NCBI RefSeq assembly: GCF_001632775.1 | Contig: NZ_CP015249.1 | Coordinates: forward strand, 2,150,686 to 2,214,685 | Direction: 5' to 3' | DNA: 64,000 nt | From: Dokdonella koreensis DS-123 | Lineage (GTDB): Bacteria; Pseudomonadota; Gammaproteobacteria; Xanthomonadales; Rhodanobacteraceae | Part shown: positions 12,478 through 20,735 of the stretch, in pieces | Layout: every line of letters starts with the position of its first letter | Position numbering within the stretch: position 1 is the stretch's first letter | Notes under the pieces: model-generated | What the model was told of the DNA's origin: nothing | Seen by the model: the letters and a program-made list of their open reading frames with translations, nothing else | The model's database searches: none | Translations under genes and position numbers: made by a program

Positions 12478-13293
12478 ATGCGCCGCACCGTATTCTTCGT
12501 GTCCGATGGCACCGGCATCACCGCCGAAACCATCGGGCACAGCGTGCTGACCCAGTTCGAGAACGTCCAGTTCGATACCTACCGGCTGCCCTTCGTCGAC
12601 GATATCGACAAGGCCAGGCTGGCGACCGACCGCATCAATCGCGCCTATGCGACGAGCGGGTTGCGGCCGATCGTCGTCAATACCGTCATCGATCCGGACT
12701 TGAGCGCCCTGCTCGGCGAAAGCGGCGCACTGATGCTCGACGTGTTCGCGCCGTTCATCGGCCCGCTGGAAGCGGAGCTGGGTACGCCGCGCTCGCCGCG
12801 CGTCAACCGCGCGCACGGCCTGACCGACTTCGCCGAGTACGAGGCGCGCATCAACGCGACCAACTACGCGCTGACCCACGACGACGGCATCGACGTCAAG
12901 TACGACGATGCCGAAGTGATCCTGGTCGGCGTGTCGCGCGTCGGCAAGACCCCGACCTGCCTCTACATGGCGCTGCACTACGGCGTGAAGGCGGCGAACT
13001 ACCCGCTGACCGAGGACGACCTGGAGAAGATCGAGCTGCCGGCCCGGCTGCGGCCGTTCCGCGACCGCCTCTACGGCCTGACGATCGACGCCACGCGCCT
13101 GGCCCAGGTGCGCGAGGCGCGCCGGCCGGGCAGCCGCTACGCCAAGCTCGAGCAGTGCCGCTACGAGCTGGACCTGGCCGACAAGCTGTTCCGCCGTGAA
13201 GGCCTGCCGGTGCAGAACACCACGGCGACCTCGATCGAGGAGATGGCGAGCAAGATCCTGTCGCGGCTCGGCATCGAGAAGCACCTGTTCTGA
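12478..13293 (+). CDS. ppsR: PEP synthetase regulatory protein (kinase/pyrophosphorylase)
   Basis: A 271-residue DUF299-family enzyme that both inactivates PpsA by ADP-dependent phosphorylation of a threonine and reactivates it by phosphate-dependent dephosphorylation. The family N-terminus (VFFVSDGTGITAETIGHS) and the P-loop GVSRVGKT at residues 151-158 are intact, as is the C-terminal segment ending in LGIEKHLF. The target ppsA is present in the window at 3472-5844, but the two genes, usually adjacent and divergent in this lineage, are separated by a regulator and two secreted-protein genes. Confidence 0.96.
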   Translation: MRRTVFFVSDGTGITAETIGHSVLTQFENVQFDTYRLPFVDDIDKARLATDRINRAYATSGLRPIVVNTVIDPDLSALLGESGALMLDVFAPFIGPLEAELGTPRSPRVNRAHGLTDFAEYEARINATNYALTHDDGIDVKYDDAEVILVGVSRVGKTPTCLYMALHYGVKAANYPLTEDDLEKIELPARLRPFRDRLYGLTIDATRLAQVREARRPGSRYAKLEQCRYELDLADKLFRREGLPVQNTTATSIEEMASKILSRLGIEKHLF

Positions 13294-13393
13294 CGCGGGC
13301 GGCGCGCGAACGGCGTGCGAGCGCTCATTCTAGCCGGGAATCGGCCGGCGCAGCAGACTGCCCTCGGCCGGCCATGGCCACTATGATCGGCCG

Positions 13394-13864
13394 ATGTCCG
13401 CCGTCATCGAATCGATCCCGACCGTCCTGCCCAGCCGGTTCGCGTACCTGATGGGCCTGTACGCCGAGAACTACCATCGGCTCGTGCGCCTGTTCGCGCC
13501 GCTGCGGCTGGACGAGGGCATCTACGCGTCGAGCGTCGACGACGGCCTGGACCTGCGCCTGGACGTCCTGGAGCGACATCGCTACACGGTCGACCTGCGG
13601 CTGACCTACTGCTTCGTCGACGACCATACCGGCGGGCTGGCGCCGTCCGCGCACCTTCGCATGTACGCCGACGCCCACGTGGCCGAAGTCCTGCACTGCC
13701 ATACGGACCGGCGGCTGAACCGCATCATCGGCCCGCTGCCGCCGGCGCGCTCGGAGTTCCAGCAACGCCTGCGCATGAGTTCGTTCCTCAACCGCTGGCT
13801 GGAATACCTGGCCGAGCAGGGGCATTCGATCGGCACGCTCGAACCGGCGACGGCACCGGCCTGA
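13394..13864 (+). CDS. DUF1249 (YqiB-like) protein
   Basis: A 156-residue cytoplasmic protein of the DUF1249 family. Recognisable are the N-terminal FAYLMGLYAENYHRLVRLF, the central LTYCFVDDH and the late ADAHVAEVLHCH segment. In Enterobacteria the homologue YqiB sits in the nudF-cpdA region, but its function is unsettled. It has no signal peptide or membrane segment. Here it is convergent with the glycosyltransferase gene, with only seven bases between the two stop codons, and stands 100 bases after ppsR. Confidence 0.9.
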   Translation: MSAVIESIPTVLPSRFAYLMGLYAENYHRLVRLFAPLRLDEGIYASSVDDGLDLRLDVLERHRYTVDLRLTYCFVDDHTGGLAPSAHLRMYADAHVAEVLHCHTDRRLNRIIGPLPPARSEFQQRLRMSSFLNRWLEYLAEQGHSIGTLEPATAPA

Positions 13865-13871
13865 GACGGTT

Positions 13872-14942
13872 TCAGGCCGACGCGGCCCGCCGGTAGTCGA
13901 CGAAGGCTTCCAGGCGCTCGAGCGCATCGTCGACCGCGATCAGGTCCATGACACCGGTATGCTCCAGCTTGGTGCCCCACGGCAGCGCCTCGGCCGGCTT
14001 GCCGCGGAACTTGCGCGCCGCGGCATCGTAGCGGTCGACGCACCAGCGCCGGTCCGAGTACGGTCCCGAGCGGTTTGGATTGCTGGCGGCGTGCAAGCCG
14101 AGCACCGGCGTGCCGACGGCGTTGGCCATGTGCATGGGGCCGGAGTCCGGGGCCAGGACCAGCGTGGCACGCCGCAGCAGCGCCAGCAGCTGCTTGAGCG
14201 TGTCCTTGCCGATCAGGTCGATCGGCCGGGTCCGCATGGCCGAGAGAATCGCATCGCCGAAGCTGCGCTCGTAGGCGCTGGGACCGCCGCACAGCGCGAC
14301 GCGCCAGCCGAGCTGCGCGGCGGCATGGTCCATGACCGCGGCATAGCGCTCCGGGCGCCAGTTGCGCACGCGGTGGCTGGAGCAGGGGCTGACCAGCAGG
14401 ATCGGCTGGTCGCCGGGAAGATGCCGCTCGGCGAATGCGCTCGCTTCGGCGGGAACCGGCAGGTCCCAGCGGACCTCGGTCTGCCGCAGGCCGAGCGGTT
14501 CGAGGAAGCTGCCCATCGCGTCGAGCACGTGTTCGCCGGTGCGCGCGGCGATCCGGCGATTGATGGTAAGGCCGTGCAGGTCCTTGGCACGCGCGCGGTC
14601 GTAGCCGATGCGTACCGGCGCGGCGACCAGCAGGCTCAGCAGATTCGCACGCAGCGCCACCTGCAGATGCAGCAGTGCGTCGAAACGGCGTCCGGCCAGC
14701 GCGCGGCGGACGGCGCGGAAACCGGCCAGGCCGGCGCCCTTGTCGAACGTCACGAACTCGACGCCGGGCAGGTCGCCGACCACGCGTTGCTCCAGCTTGC
14801 CGACGAGCCAGGTCAGCTCCGTCGCCGGCCAGTGCTGCTGGACCGTGCGGACCAGCGGCACGACGTGCGTCACGTCGCCGATCGCCGACGTGCGCAGGAT
14901 GCAGAGACGGGCGGGCGGCGCCGCGGGTGACACCTGGGACAT
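13872..14942 (-). CDS. Glycosyltransferase family 9 (heptosyltransferase-like)
   Basis: A 356-residue GT-B enzyme of family 9, the family of the LPS heptosyltransferases WaaC and WaaF. It shows the N-terminal ILRTSAIGDVTHVVPLV and the C-terminal nucleotide-sugar site around LVLAPDSGPMHMANAVGTP with LGLHAASNPNRSGPY. It should transfer a sugar, probably heptose from an ADP-heptose donor, to the inner LPS core at the cytoplasmic face of the inner membrane. It is divergent from the Kdo kinase gene with about 60 bases between starts, and this pair is typical of xanthomonad inner-core genes. Which heptose position it serves cannot be told. No good ribosome site is visible before the ATG. Confidence 0.9.
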   Translation of the reverse strand: MSQVSPAAPPARLCILRTSAIGDVTHVVPLVRTVQQHWPATELTWLVGKLEQRVVGDLPGVEFVTFDKGAGLAGFRAVRRALAGRRFDALLHLQVALRANLLSLLVAAPVRIGYDRARAKDLHGLTINRRIAARTGEHVLDAMGSFLEPLGLRQTEVRWDLPVPAEASAFAERHLPGDQPILLVSPCSSHRVRNWRPERYAAVMDHAAAQLGWRVALCGGPSAYERSFGDAILSAMRTRPIDLIGKDTLKQLLALLRRATLVLAPDSGPMHMANAVGTPVLGLHAASNPNRSGPYSDRRWCVDRYDAAARKFRGKPAEALPWGTKLEHTGVMDLIAVDDALERLEAFVDYRRAASA

Positions 14943-15005
14943 GCGCTAGACTGGCGTTTGCGAGATGTTGATGTGCCGCGAAAGCGCCCGCACCTTGGCA
15001 GAGCC

Positions 15006-15752
15006 ATGATCGATGCGCAAGTCCACCCGATCCCCGGCGGGGCGATCCTCTACGACGCTGCCTTGGGCCTCCGCCCGGACGCGGCGTGGTTCGATCCTGC
15101 AGGGGCCGATGCTGCCGGAACCGCGGCGCCCGCCGGCGGCCGGGGGCGCGTGAGCGTCATCCAGACGCCGGCCGGCAGCGGCATCCTGCGTCACTACCGC
15201 CGCGGCGGGCTGGCGGCGCGCTTCAGCGCGGATCGCTATCTGTGGCTGGGTGCGGAGCGCACGCGTGCATTCCGCGAATTCCGGCTGCTGGCCCGGCTGG
15301 TCGCCGCGGGGTTGCCGGTACCGCCGCCGCTGGCCGCGCGCGTCGTCCGCGACGGCCTGCGCTACCGCGCCGACATCATCACCCGGCGCATCGCCGATGC
15401 ACGCACGCTGGCCGAGCGGGCTGCCGCCGGCGAGGTCGGCGAGCCGCAGGCCGTGCGCGTCGGGCGCGCGATCGCCCGCCTGCATCGCATCGGCTGCTGG
15501 CATGCGGACCTGAACGCCCACAACATCCTGTTCGATGCGGCCGACACGGTCTGGCTGATCGATTTCGACCGCAGCCGCCTGCGCCCGTCGGCGCTGGGTT
15601 GGCAGCAGCAGAACCTGGCCCGCCTGCGCCGCTCGTTCGAGAAACTCGGCGTACCGCGCCGCCTGAACGGCTTCGAGGCCGGCTTCTGGCATCCGCTGCT
15701 GGCGGCCTATCACGCCGAGCTCTCGGCGCAGCCGCCGGTGCAGGCCGCCTGA
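15006..15752 (+). CDS. kdkA: 3-deoxy-D-manno-octulosonic acid kinase
   Basis: A 248-residue LPS-core kinase of the KdkA/WaaP family, which phosphorylates Kdo at position 4 using ATP. This gives the charged inner core seen in species with a single Kdo. The kinase core is visible: CWHADLNAHNILFD with the catalytic Asp at about residue 168, followed by the metal-binding VWLIDFDRSRLR. The length matches the family (about 249). The ATG at 15006 fits the family N-terminus better than a TTG at 14958. It shares one base with the start of the metallo-hydrolase gene (TGATG), so the two are translationally coupled. Confidence 0.92.
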   Translation: MIDAQVHPIPGGAILYDAALGLRPDAAWFDPAGADAAGTAAPAGGRGRVSVIQTPAGSGILRHYRRGGLAARFSADRYLWLGAERTRAFREFRLLARLVAAGLPVPPPLAARVVRDGLRYRADIITRRIADARTLAERAAAGEVGEPQAVRVGRAIARLHRIGCWHADLNAHNILFDAADTVWLIDFDRSRLRPSALGWQQQNLARLRRSFEKLGVPRRLNGFEAGFWHPLLAAYHAELSAQPPVQAA

Positions 15753-16513
15753 TGGCGTTGTCGCTCCGTTTCCTAGGCGTCGGCAGTGCCCAGGCGGTGG
15801 AACTGGGTTCGGCGTCCGCCGTCGTCGAACGCGACGGCATGCCGGTGCTGCTGATCGATTGCGGGCCGGAAGCGCTGACCGCCTACCTCGAGCGCTACGG
15901 CAGCGTGCCGCCGGCGATCTACATCACGCATGCGCACATGGACCATGTCGGCGGCCTGGAGCGGGTGTTCTATCGCAGCTACTTCGACGACACCCTGCGC
16001 GGACGCGTGAAGATCTATGCGCAGGCGGCCCTGGTGCCGGTGCTCCAGTCGCGCGTGGCCGACTATCCGGAGGTGCTGGCCGAAGGCGGCGCCAACTTCT
16101 GGGACGGCTTCCACCTGGTTCCGGTCTCGCGCCGGTTCTGGCATGCCGGCTTGTGCTTCGAGGTCTTCCCGACCCGCCACCATGCGCCGGACACCTCGTT
16201 CGGCCTGGCCCTGCGCGGCAGCTTCGTCTGGACCGGCGATACGCGGCCGATCCCGGAGATGCTCGCCCACCACGCGGCGCACGGCGAGCGCGTCGCGCAT
16301 GACTGCGGCGTCGTCGGCAACCCGTCGCACACCGGCCTGGACGACCTGCGGCGCGAGTACACGGACGAGTTGCGCGCGCGGCTGGTGCTCTATCACTACG
16401 GATCGGTGGAGGACGCCGCCGTCCTGGCTGCCGAGGGCTATCATGTGGCACATCGCGGCGAGGTCCTGGCGCTGCGCGAGCCCGACCCCTCGGTGTGCGT
16501 GGGAGCGTCATGA
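15752..16513 (+). CDS. MBL-fold (RNase Z-like) metallo-hydrolase
   Basis: A 253-residue metallo-beta-lactamase-fold protein. The two-metal motif is THAHMDHVGG with His60, His62, Asp64 and His65. Further ligands are probably in the FPTRHHAPDTSFG, VWTGDTRP and HDCG segments, as in RNase Z-like and phosphodiesterase-like members. There is no signal peptide. The substrate is not clear; it could be a nucleic acid, a cyclic nucleotide or a phosphodiester of the envelope. It sits between kdkA and moaA with overlaps at both ends, inside one apparent operon. Confidence 0.88.
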   Translation: MALSLRFLGVGSAQAVELGSASAVVERDGMPVLLIDCGPEALTAYLERYGSVPPAIYITHAHMDHVGGLERVFYRSYFDDTLRGRVKIYAQAALVPVLQSRVADYPEVLAEGGANFWDGFHLVPVSRRFWHAGLCFEVFPTRHHAPDTSFGLALRGSFVWTGDTRPIPEMLAHHAAHGERVAHDCGVVGNPSHTGLDDLRREYTDELRARLVLYHYGSVEDAAVLAAEGYHVAHRGEVLALREPDPSVCVGAS

Positions 16514-17556
16514 TGTCCCGTCCGATACCCCTCAAGCTGCTCGATACGGGACCGCGCGACCGCCTGGATCGCCCCCTGCACGACCTGCGCATATCGGTGC
16601 TGGACCGCTGCAACTTCCGCTGCCCGTACTGCATGCCGGAAGAAGACTATCCGCGCGACCACCGCTTCCTCGGCAAGGCCGAGCGGTTGCGGTTCGAGGA
16701 AATCACGCGCCTGGCCGGGCTGTTCGCGGGCCTGGGCGTGCGCAAGCTGCGCCTGACCGGCGGCGAGCCGCTGCTGCGCCGCGACCTTCCGGCCCTGGTC
16801 GGCATGCTGGCCGCCCTGCCGGGCATCGAGGACATCGCGCTCACCACCAACGGCAGCCTGCTGGCATCGCGTGTCCAGGCGCTGCGCGACGCCGGACTCG
16901 GACGGATCACGCTCAGTCTGGACACGGTCGATCCGGAGACCTTCCGCCAGATGTCGGGCGGACAGGGGGATCTGGCGGTCGTGCTCGATGCGATCGCGGC
17001 GGCCGAACGCGCGGGCTACACGCAGATGAAGATCAACTGCGTCGTCATGCGCGGCGTCAACGACCACCAGGTTCCCGCGCTGGTCGAGCGCTTCCGCGGC
17101 AGCGGCCATGTCGTGCGCTTCATCGAATACATGGACGTGGGCACCTGCAACGGCTGGAAGCTGGACCGTGTGGTGCCCAGTGCCGAGCTGCGCGATCGCA
17201 TTGCCGCGCGCTGGCCCCTGGTCGCACTGCCGGCCAACTACAACGGCGAGGTCGCCTCGCGCTACCGGTTTGCCGACGGGGCCGGCGAGATCGGCTTCAT
17301 CAGCTCGGTCAGCGAACCGTTCTGCGGCGATTGCTCGCGGGCACGCCTGTCGGCCGACGGCCGCCTCTATACCTGCCTGTTCGGCCGCAGCGGCCACGAC
17401 CTGCGCGGCGCGCTGCGTGCCGGCGCCGACGATGCCGAGCTGTCTCGCCTGATCCGCGCCGTCTGGTGTGCGCGCGGCGATCGCTACAGCGAACTGCGCG
17501 GCCTCCGGACGCCGCAGCCGGGCGAACGCGTCGAGATGTACGAGATCGGAGGCTGA
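16510..17556 (+). CDS. moaA: GTP 3',8-cyclase MoaA
   Basis: A radical-SAM enzyme that, before MoaC acts, rearranges GTP to 3',8-cyclo-7,8-dihydro-GTP, the first step of molybdopterin synthesis. The N-terminal 4Fe-4S motif is CNFRCPYC (Cys34, 38, 41). The second cluster is in PFCGDCSRARLSADGRLYTC, and the conserved C-terminal Gly-Gly is present (MYEIGG). Length 348. The start is either ATG at 16510, overlapping the previous stop as ATGA, or the next codon at 16513; GGGAG lies four or seven bases before them. It is followed after three bases by moaC. Confidence 0.97.
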   Translation: MMSRPIPLKLLDTGPRDRLDRPLHDLRISVLDRCNFRCPYCMPEEDYPRDHRFLGKAERLRFEEITRLAGLFAGLGVRKLRLTGGEPLLRRDLPALVGMLAALPGIEDIALTTNGSLLASRVQALRDAGLGRITLSLDTVDPETFRQMSGGQGDLAVVLDAIAAAERAGYTQMKINCVVMRGVNDHQVPALVERFRGSGHVVRFIEYMDVGTCNGWKLDRVVPSAELRDRIAARWPLVALPANYNGEVASRYRFADGAGEIGFISSVSEPFCGDCSRARLSADGRLYTCLFGRSGHDLRGALRAGADDAELSRLIRAVWCARGDRYSELRGLRTPQPGERVEMYEIGG

Positions 17557-17559
17557 CGC

Positions 17560-18048
17560 GTGGGCGGATTCACGCACATCGACGCCGAAGGGCGTCCGGC
17601 CATGGTCGACGTCGGCGACAAGCCGTCGACGCGGCGCTCGGCGACCGCCGAGGCCTGCGTGCGCTTTCCGCCCGAGGTCGCCGACGAGCTGCACCGTAGC
17701 GGCCTGCGCTCGGCCAAGGGGCCGGTCATCGACACCGCGATCATCGCCGGCACCATGGCGGTCAAGCGCACGCATGAGCTGATCCCGTTCTGTCACCCGC
17801 TGCCGGTCGAGCGCTGCCGGATCACCGCGGACTTCATCGACCCGACCCGGCTGCTGATCCGCTGCGAGGTCGCCGTGGACCACAAGACCGGCGTCGAGAT
17901 GGAAGCACTCACCGGCGCCACCGTCGCGGCATTGACGGTCTACGACATGTGCAAGGCGCTCAGCCATGCGATCGTGATCGGCGAGGTGCGGCTGGTCGGC
18001 AAGACCGGCGGCAAGCGCGAGGTGGGACCAGGAAGCGACACGCCATGA
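17560..18048 (+). CDS. moaC: Cyclic pyranopterin monophosphate synthase MoaC
   Basis: A 162-residue enzyme that converts the MoaA product to cyclic pyranopterin monophosphate. Family motifs are intact: [19 protein letters not shown] near the N-terminus, [19 protein letters not shown] and LIPFCHPLP in the middle, and [20 protein letters not shown] with the catalytic lysine nearby. The start is GTG at 17560, supported by GGAGG seven bases upstream and by the family N-terminus [10 protein letters not shown]-like. It overlaps moaD by four bases (ATGA). Confidence 0.97.
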   Translation: MGGFTHIDAEGRPAMVDVGDKPSTRRSATAEACVRFPPEVADELHRSGLRSAKGPVIDTAIIAGTMAVKRTHELIPFCHPLPVERCRITADFIDPTRLLIRCEVAVDHKTGVEMEALTGATVAALTVYDMCKALSHAIVIGEVRLVGKTGGKREVGPGSDTP

Positions 18049-18284
18049 ACTACCGTCTGCTCTATTTCGCCAGCCTGGCCGATGCGGCCGGCTGCGCCGA
18101 GGAAAGCGTTGCCAGCGACACGCATGACCCTCGCGCGCTCTACGCCGAGCTGCGCGCGCGCCACGGCTTCGTGTTCGATGCCACGCGCCTGCGCGTCGCC
18201 ATCAACGGCGCATTCGGCGGCTGGAACGACACGCTGGCGGACGGCGACGAGATCGCCTTCATCCCGCCGGTGTCCGGCGGATGA
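18045..18284 (+). CDS. moaD: Molybdopterin synthase small subunit MoaD
   Basis: A 79-residue ubiquitin-fold sulfur carrier ending in Gly-Gly (IPPVSGG), the residue that is adenylated and turned into a thiocarboxylate before sulfur is passed to the pterin. The N-terminus [12 protein letters not shown] matches the family. The ATG at 18045 overlaps the moaC stop, and its own stop overlaps the moaE start, both as ATGA. The activating enzyme MoeB is not in the window. Confidence 0.95.
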   Translation: MNYRLLYFASLADAAGCAEESVASDTHDPRALYAELRARHGFVFDATRLRVAINGAFGGWNDTLADGDEIAFIPPVSGG

Positions 18285-18727
18285 AGGTCTTCACGCTCGA
18301 TACGGCGCGGATCGATCCGCAGGTGCAGCGCCGGCACCTGGACCACCCTTCGGCCGGTGCCTGCGTGAGCTTCGAAGGCTGGGTCCGCGACCACAACGAC
18401 GGCAAGGCGGTCCTGCGCCTGGACTACCAGGCCTATGGCGCACTGGCCGAGCACGAAGGGCAGGCGGTCCTCGCCGAGGCGATGCGGCGCTTCCCGATCC
18501 GCGCCGCGCGCTGCGTGCACCGGGTAGGGCCGCTGGAGATCGGCGACCTCGCGGTCTGGGTCGGCGTCAGCGCCGATCATCGGGGTGCCGCCTTCGAGGC
18601 GTGCCACTGGATCATCGACGAGGTCAAGCGCCGGGTGCCGATCTGGAAGAACGAGCACTACGCCGACGGCCAGTCGGGATGGCTGCACCCCGACGGATCG
18701 GCCGTGGCGACGGCCGGCGCCGGCTGA
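18281..18727 (+). CDS. moaE: Molybdopterin synthase catalytic subunit MoaE
   Basis: A 148-residue catalytic subunit that forms a heterotetramer with MoaD and inserts the dithiolene sulfurs into cyclic pyranopterin monophosphate. Recognisable are GACVSFEGWVRDHNDGKAVLRLDYQ in parts, the HRVGPLEIGDLAVWVGV strand, and CHWIIDEVKRRVPIWKNE near the C-terminus, which carries the conserved active-site lysines. It closes the moa operon. Genes for later steps (moeA, mog, mobA) are absent here. Confidence 0.96.
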   Translation: MKVFTLDTARIDPQVQRRHLDHPSAGACVSFEGWVRDHNDGKAVLRLDYQAYGALAEHEGQAVLAEAMRRFPIRAARCVHRVGPLEIGDLAVWVGVSADHRGAAFEACHWIIDEVKRRVPIWKNEHYADGQSGWLHPDGSAVATAGAG

Positions 18728-18757
18728 AGCCAGGGACGCGCGACCGTCAGGCCGTGC

Positions 18758-19315
18758 TCAGGACCCGGCAGACGGGATCACGCCGCAGGCGATGCGCGCG
18801 CCGGAGTTGCCGGAGGGCTGGGTGGCGTAGTCGTCCGCAGACGCGTGAACGATGATCGCCTTGCCGCGGATGTCGTTCGGACCGCCCAGCGAAACGCCGT
18901 CGACCGTCGTATCGACCTGGGCGACACCACGGGCATCCGATTTCAGGTTGTGGATGTCGCCCGCATGGTGCGCACCGATGGCCGGGTTGCCGTGGGGATC
19001 GCCGCCGGGATTGAAATGCTCGCCGGCGCTGCTGGCATCGGCCGTCCCGCAGTCGCCGTGCTCATGGATGTGGAAGCCGTGCTCGGTGCCGGGCTCGAGG
19101 CCATCGATCGTTCCGGTGATGCGGACTCCGTCCGCCGACGTGACCAGCGTCAATTCGCCCTTTGCGCGGTTTCCGGCGGTCGGCGCCAGGACGACGCGCG
19201 ATTCCCCGGAGGCGGTGCTGCCGGGCCCGCCAGGGGCCTGGCCCTGTGGCGAGCAGGCGGTCATTGCGAGGGCGGTTCCCAGGGCCAGGGAACCCAGGCT
19301 GATGGTCGTGCGCAT
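18758..19315 (-). CDS. sodC: Cu/Zn superoxide dismutase, periplasmic
   Basis: A 185-residue SodC that dismutates superoxide in the periplasm. Copper ligands are His82 and His84 in GFHIHEHGDC and His157 in IVHASADDY; zinc ligands include the bridging His100, His108, His117 and Asp120. The disulfide pair Cys89 and Cys177 is present. The N-terminus reads as a lipoprotein-like signal (ALAMTAC, Cys21), so it may be lipid-anchored. It is convergent with moaE, 30 bases apart, and stands alone as a transcript. Confidence 0.96.
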   Translation of the reverse strand: MRTTISLGSLALGTALAMTACSPQGQAPGGPGSTASGESRVVLAPTAGNRAKGELTLVTSADGVRITGTIDGLEPGTEHGFHIHEHGDCGTADASSAGEHFNPGGDPHGNPAIGAHHAGDIHNLKSDARGVAQVDTTVDGVSLGGPNDIRGKAIIVHASADDYATQPSGNSGARIACGVIPSAGS

Positions 19316-19778
19316 GGCGTCACCTCGATCGCTGCGGAAACGGTTTTTCAGTGTCCACGCAACGTCGATACCGGCGCTGAACTTGGCGGCGGGCAGGCAC
19401 GGGGCGGGTAGGGCGGCCGCCTGCTGCTTCGCATGGCTTCCGCGCGAAGGTCCACAGTCCAGCAGGCCTGCAGCGCGCCCTTGAATGGCACGGCACGCTC
19501 TTTCTCTTTGCGCGCCGACGGTTCTCGTTCAGGCGTCGGGCAAGTACAGCCGGCCGAAGCGTTTGACGGCCAGCTGCGGAGCCAGGCTCCGAAGTCGAGA
19601 AACCCCGCCCGGGCCGCGGCCGTGACACGCGAATGCACCACTAATCGCGCGCCGGCATTCACCTTGCTGGATGCCCGTGCAATGCCCATCGGTATGGAAG
19701 CGTCGCAGCATCCGGCATTCAGGGCCGGTGCCATGCCCGGGTGCTCAGCTGGGCACCCGCTTTCGAGAGGAACCTCCC
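19316..19778. other. 463-base gap without a convincing gene
   Basis: No frame on either strand gives a protein-like product; the short open frames are Arg-rich and without ribosome sites. The right end is the leader of the EF-hand gene and contains a small hairpin (7-bp stem, 19738-19759) just ahead of its ribosome site. The rest shows nothing I can name. Confidence 0.6.
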
Positions 19779-20093
19779 ATGAAGACTTCCATGCTCATCA
19801 CCTGTGCGCTGCTCGCCTGCTCATCGTTCGCCGCCGTGGCGGCGACACCGGTGGAGCGCTCGGCGGCAGCCGCGGCACAGCAGGAGAAGGAAAAAGCCAA
19901 GCAGGACCCCTATGCCGTGCAGGGTTCCGGCCCGCACAAGTTCGACCAGCTCAAGGGTCACGAAAAAGGCTACCTGACGCTGAAAGACGTGGAAGCCAAC
20001 AGCTGGCTCGCCGGCAGTTTCGCCAAGTGCGATCAGGACAAGGACGGCCGGCTGACCGAGAAGGAATACGACGCCTGCCAGCCCAGGCCTTGA
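19779..20093 (+). CDS. Small exported EF-hand protein
   Basis: A 104-residue protein with a signal peptide (MKTSMLITCALLACSSFAAVAAT). After a charged, Lys/Gln-rich linker, residues about 60-100 form one EF-hand-like region; the canonical calcium loop is DQDKDGRLTEKE at about 87-98 with acidic residues at positions 1, 3, 5 and 12. The preceding segment (LKGHEKGYLTLKDVEAN) looks like a degenerate first EF-hand. It is likely a periplasmic calcium-binding protein of the type common in xanthomonads, with unknown partners. ATG 19779 is chosen because it begins the signal peptide and GAGAGG precedes it. Confidence 0.85.
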   Translation: MKTSMLITCALLACSSFAAVAATPVERSAAAAAQQEKEKAKQDPYAVQGSGPHKFDQLKGHEKGYLTLKDVEANSWLAGSFAKCDQDKDGRLTEKEYDACQPRP

Positions 20094-20213
20094 ATCGGGC
20101 CGTCGGCGGCTGGCGCGCGGGTTACTTGATCGAAGTGGCACACGCAGCCGGCCAGCCGCAGGACGGTGCCTCGGCTCGCCGAGGAACCGACCAGGTGACA
20201 GGCGCTTTCGCGG

Positions 20214-20531
20214 CTAGGCTCGCCTGAGGTTTCTCGCCAGGGCGAGCCATTCGCTGCCCGACACGATCCGCATTTCGGTCCGCAGCATGTCGAGCGCCAG
20301 TCGTTCCAGGGCTCGCAGCACGATGTGGGCGTCGCGGACGGCGGTCGATTCGCCGTGCGAGCCGTCCACCGCCAGCTCGTACCAGACGTAGCCCTTCGGC
20401 GAGCGTTCGCAGGGCGCCAGCCGGAAGCGGGGCCCCTCCCGGGGAGCGAGTTCGGCCAGGTTGTCGTGCGCCTCGTCGACCTCGACGATGGCCATGAAAC
20501 GCCAGTGTGGCGTGGCATCGGAAGTTGTCAT
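20214..20531 (-). CDS. Hypothetical protein, 105 residues
   Basis: I do not recognise this protein. It is soluble, without a signal peptide, mixed alpha/beta, with a Trp-rich N-terminal strand (HWRFMAIVEVDEAHDNLAEL) and a basic C-terminal helix. It looks coding rather than shadow: composition is balanced, and GGAAG lies about six bases before the ATG at 20531, preferred over the longer frame from 20549. It stands alone between the EF-hand and methyltransferase genes. Confidence 0.6.
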   Translation of the reverse strand: MTTSDATPHWRFMAIVEVDEAHDNLAELAPREGPRFRLAPCERSPKGYVWYELAVDGSHGESTAVRDAHIVLRALERLALDMLRTEMRIVSGSEWLALARNLRRA

Positions 20532-20735
20532 GTCGGTCTTCCGCAGCACGGGTTGTCGAAGGAGTAGTGCAGCTGCCGACGACCGGAAAGAGCCAGTGCG
20601 TCAGTGCCGGCAGAATTACGCGATCACGTCCGAATAGCTTGCGCTGGCCCTGCGTAAATTTCCGTTACGCTTTTTGCGCCGCTCTTCTGATCTGCGGCGC
20701 CGTTCACGCAATTGCCTGCGGGGCCATGCGGCGGA

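Noticed and set aside
15006-18727. Moco riboswitch before moaA
   Set aside because: moaA overlaps the preceding gene, leaving no leader for a riboswitch, and none is seen before kdkA.
19320-19734. Small minus-strand frames between sodC and the EF-hand gene
   Set aside because: Arg-rich shadow frames without ribosome sites or family similarity.
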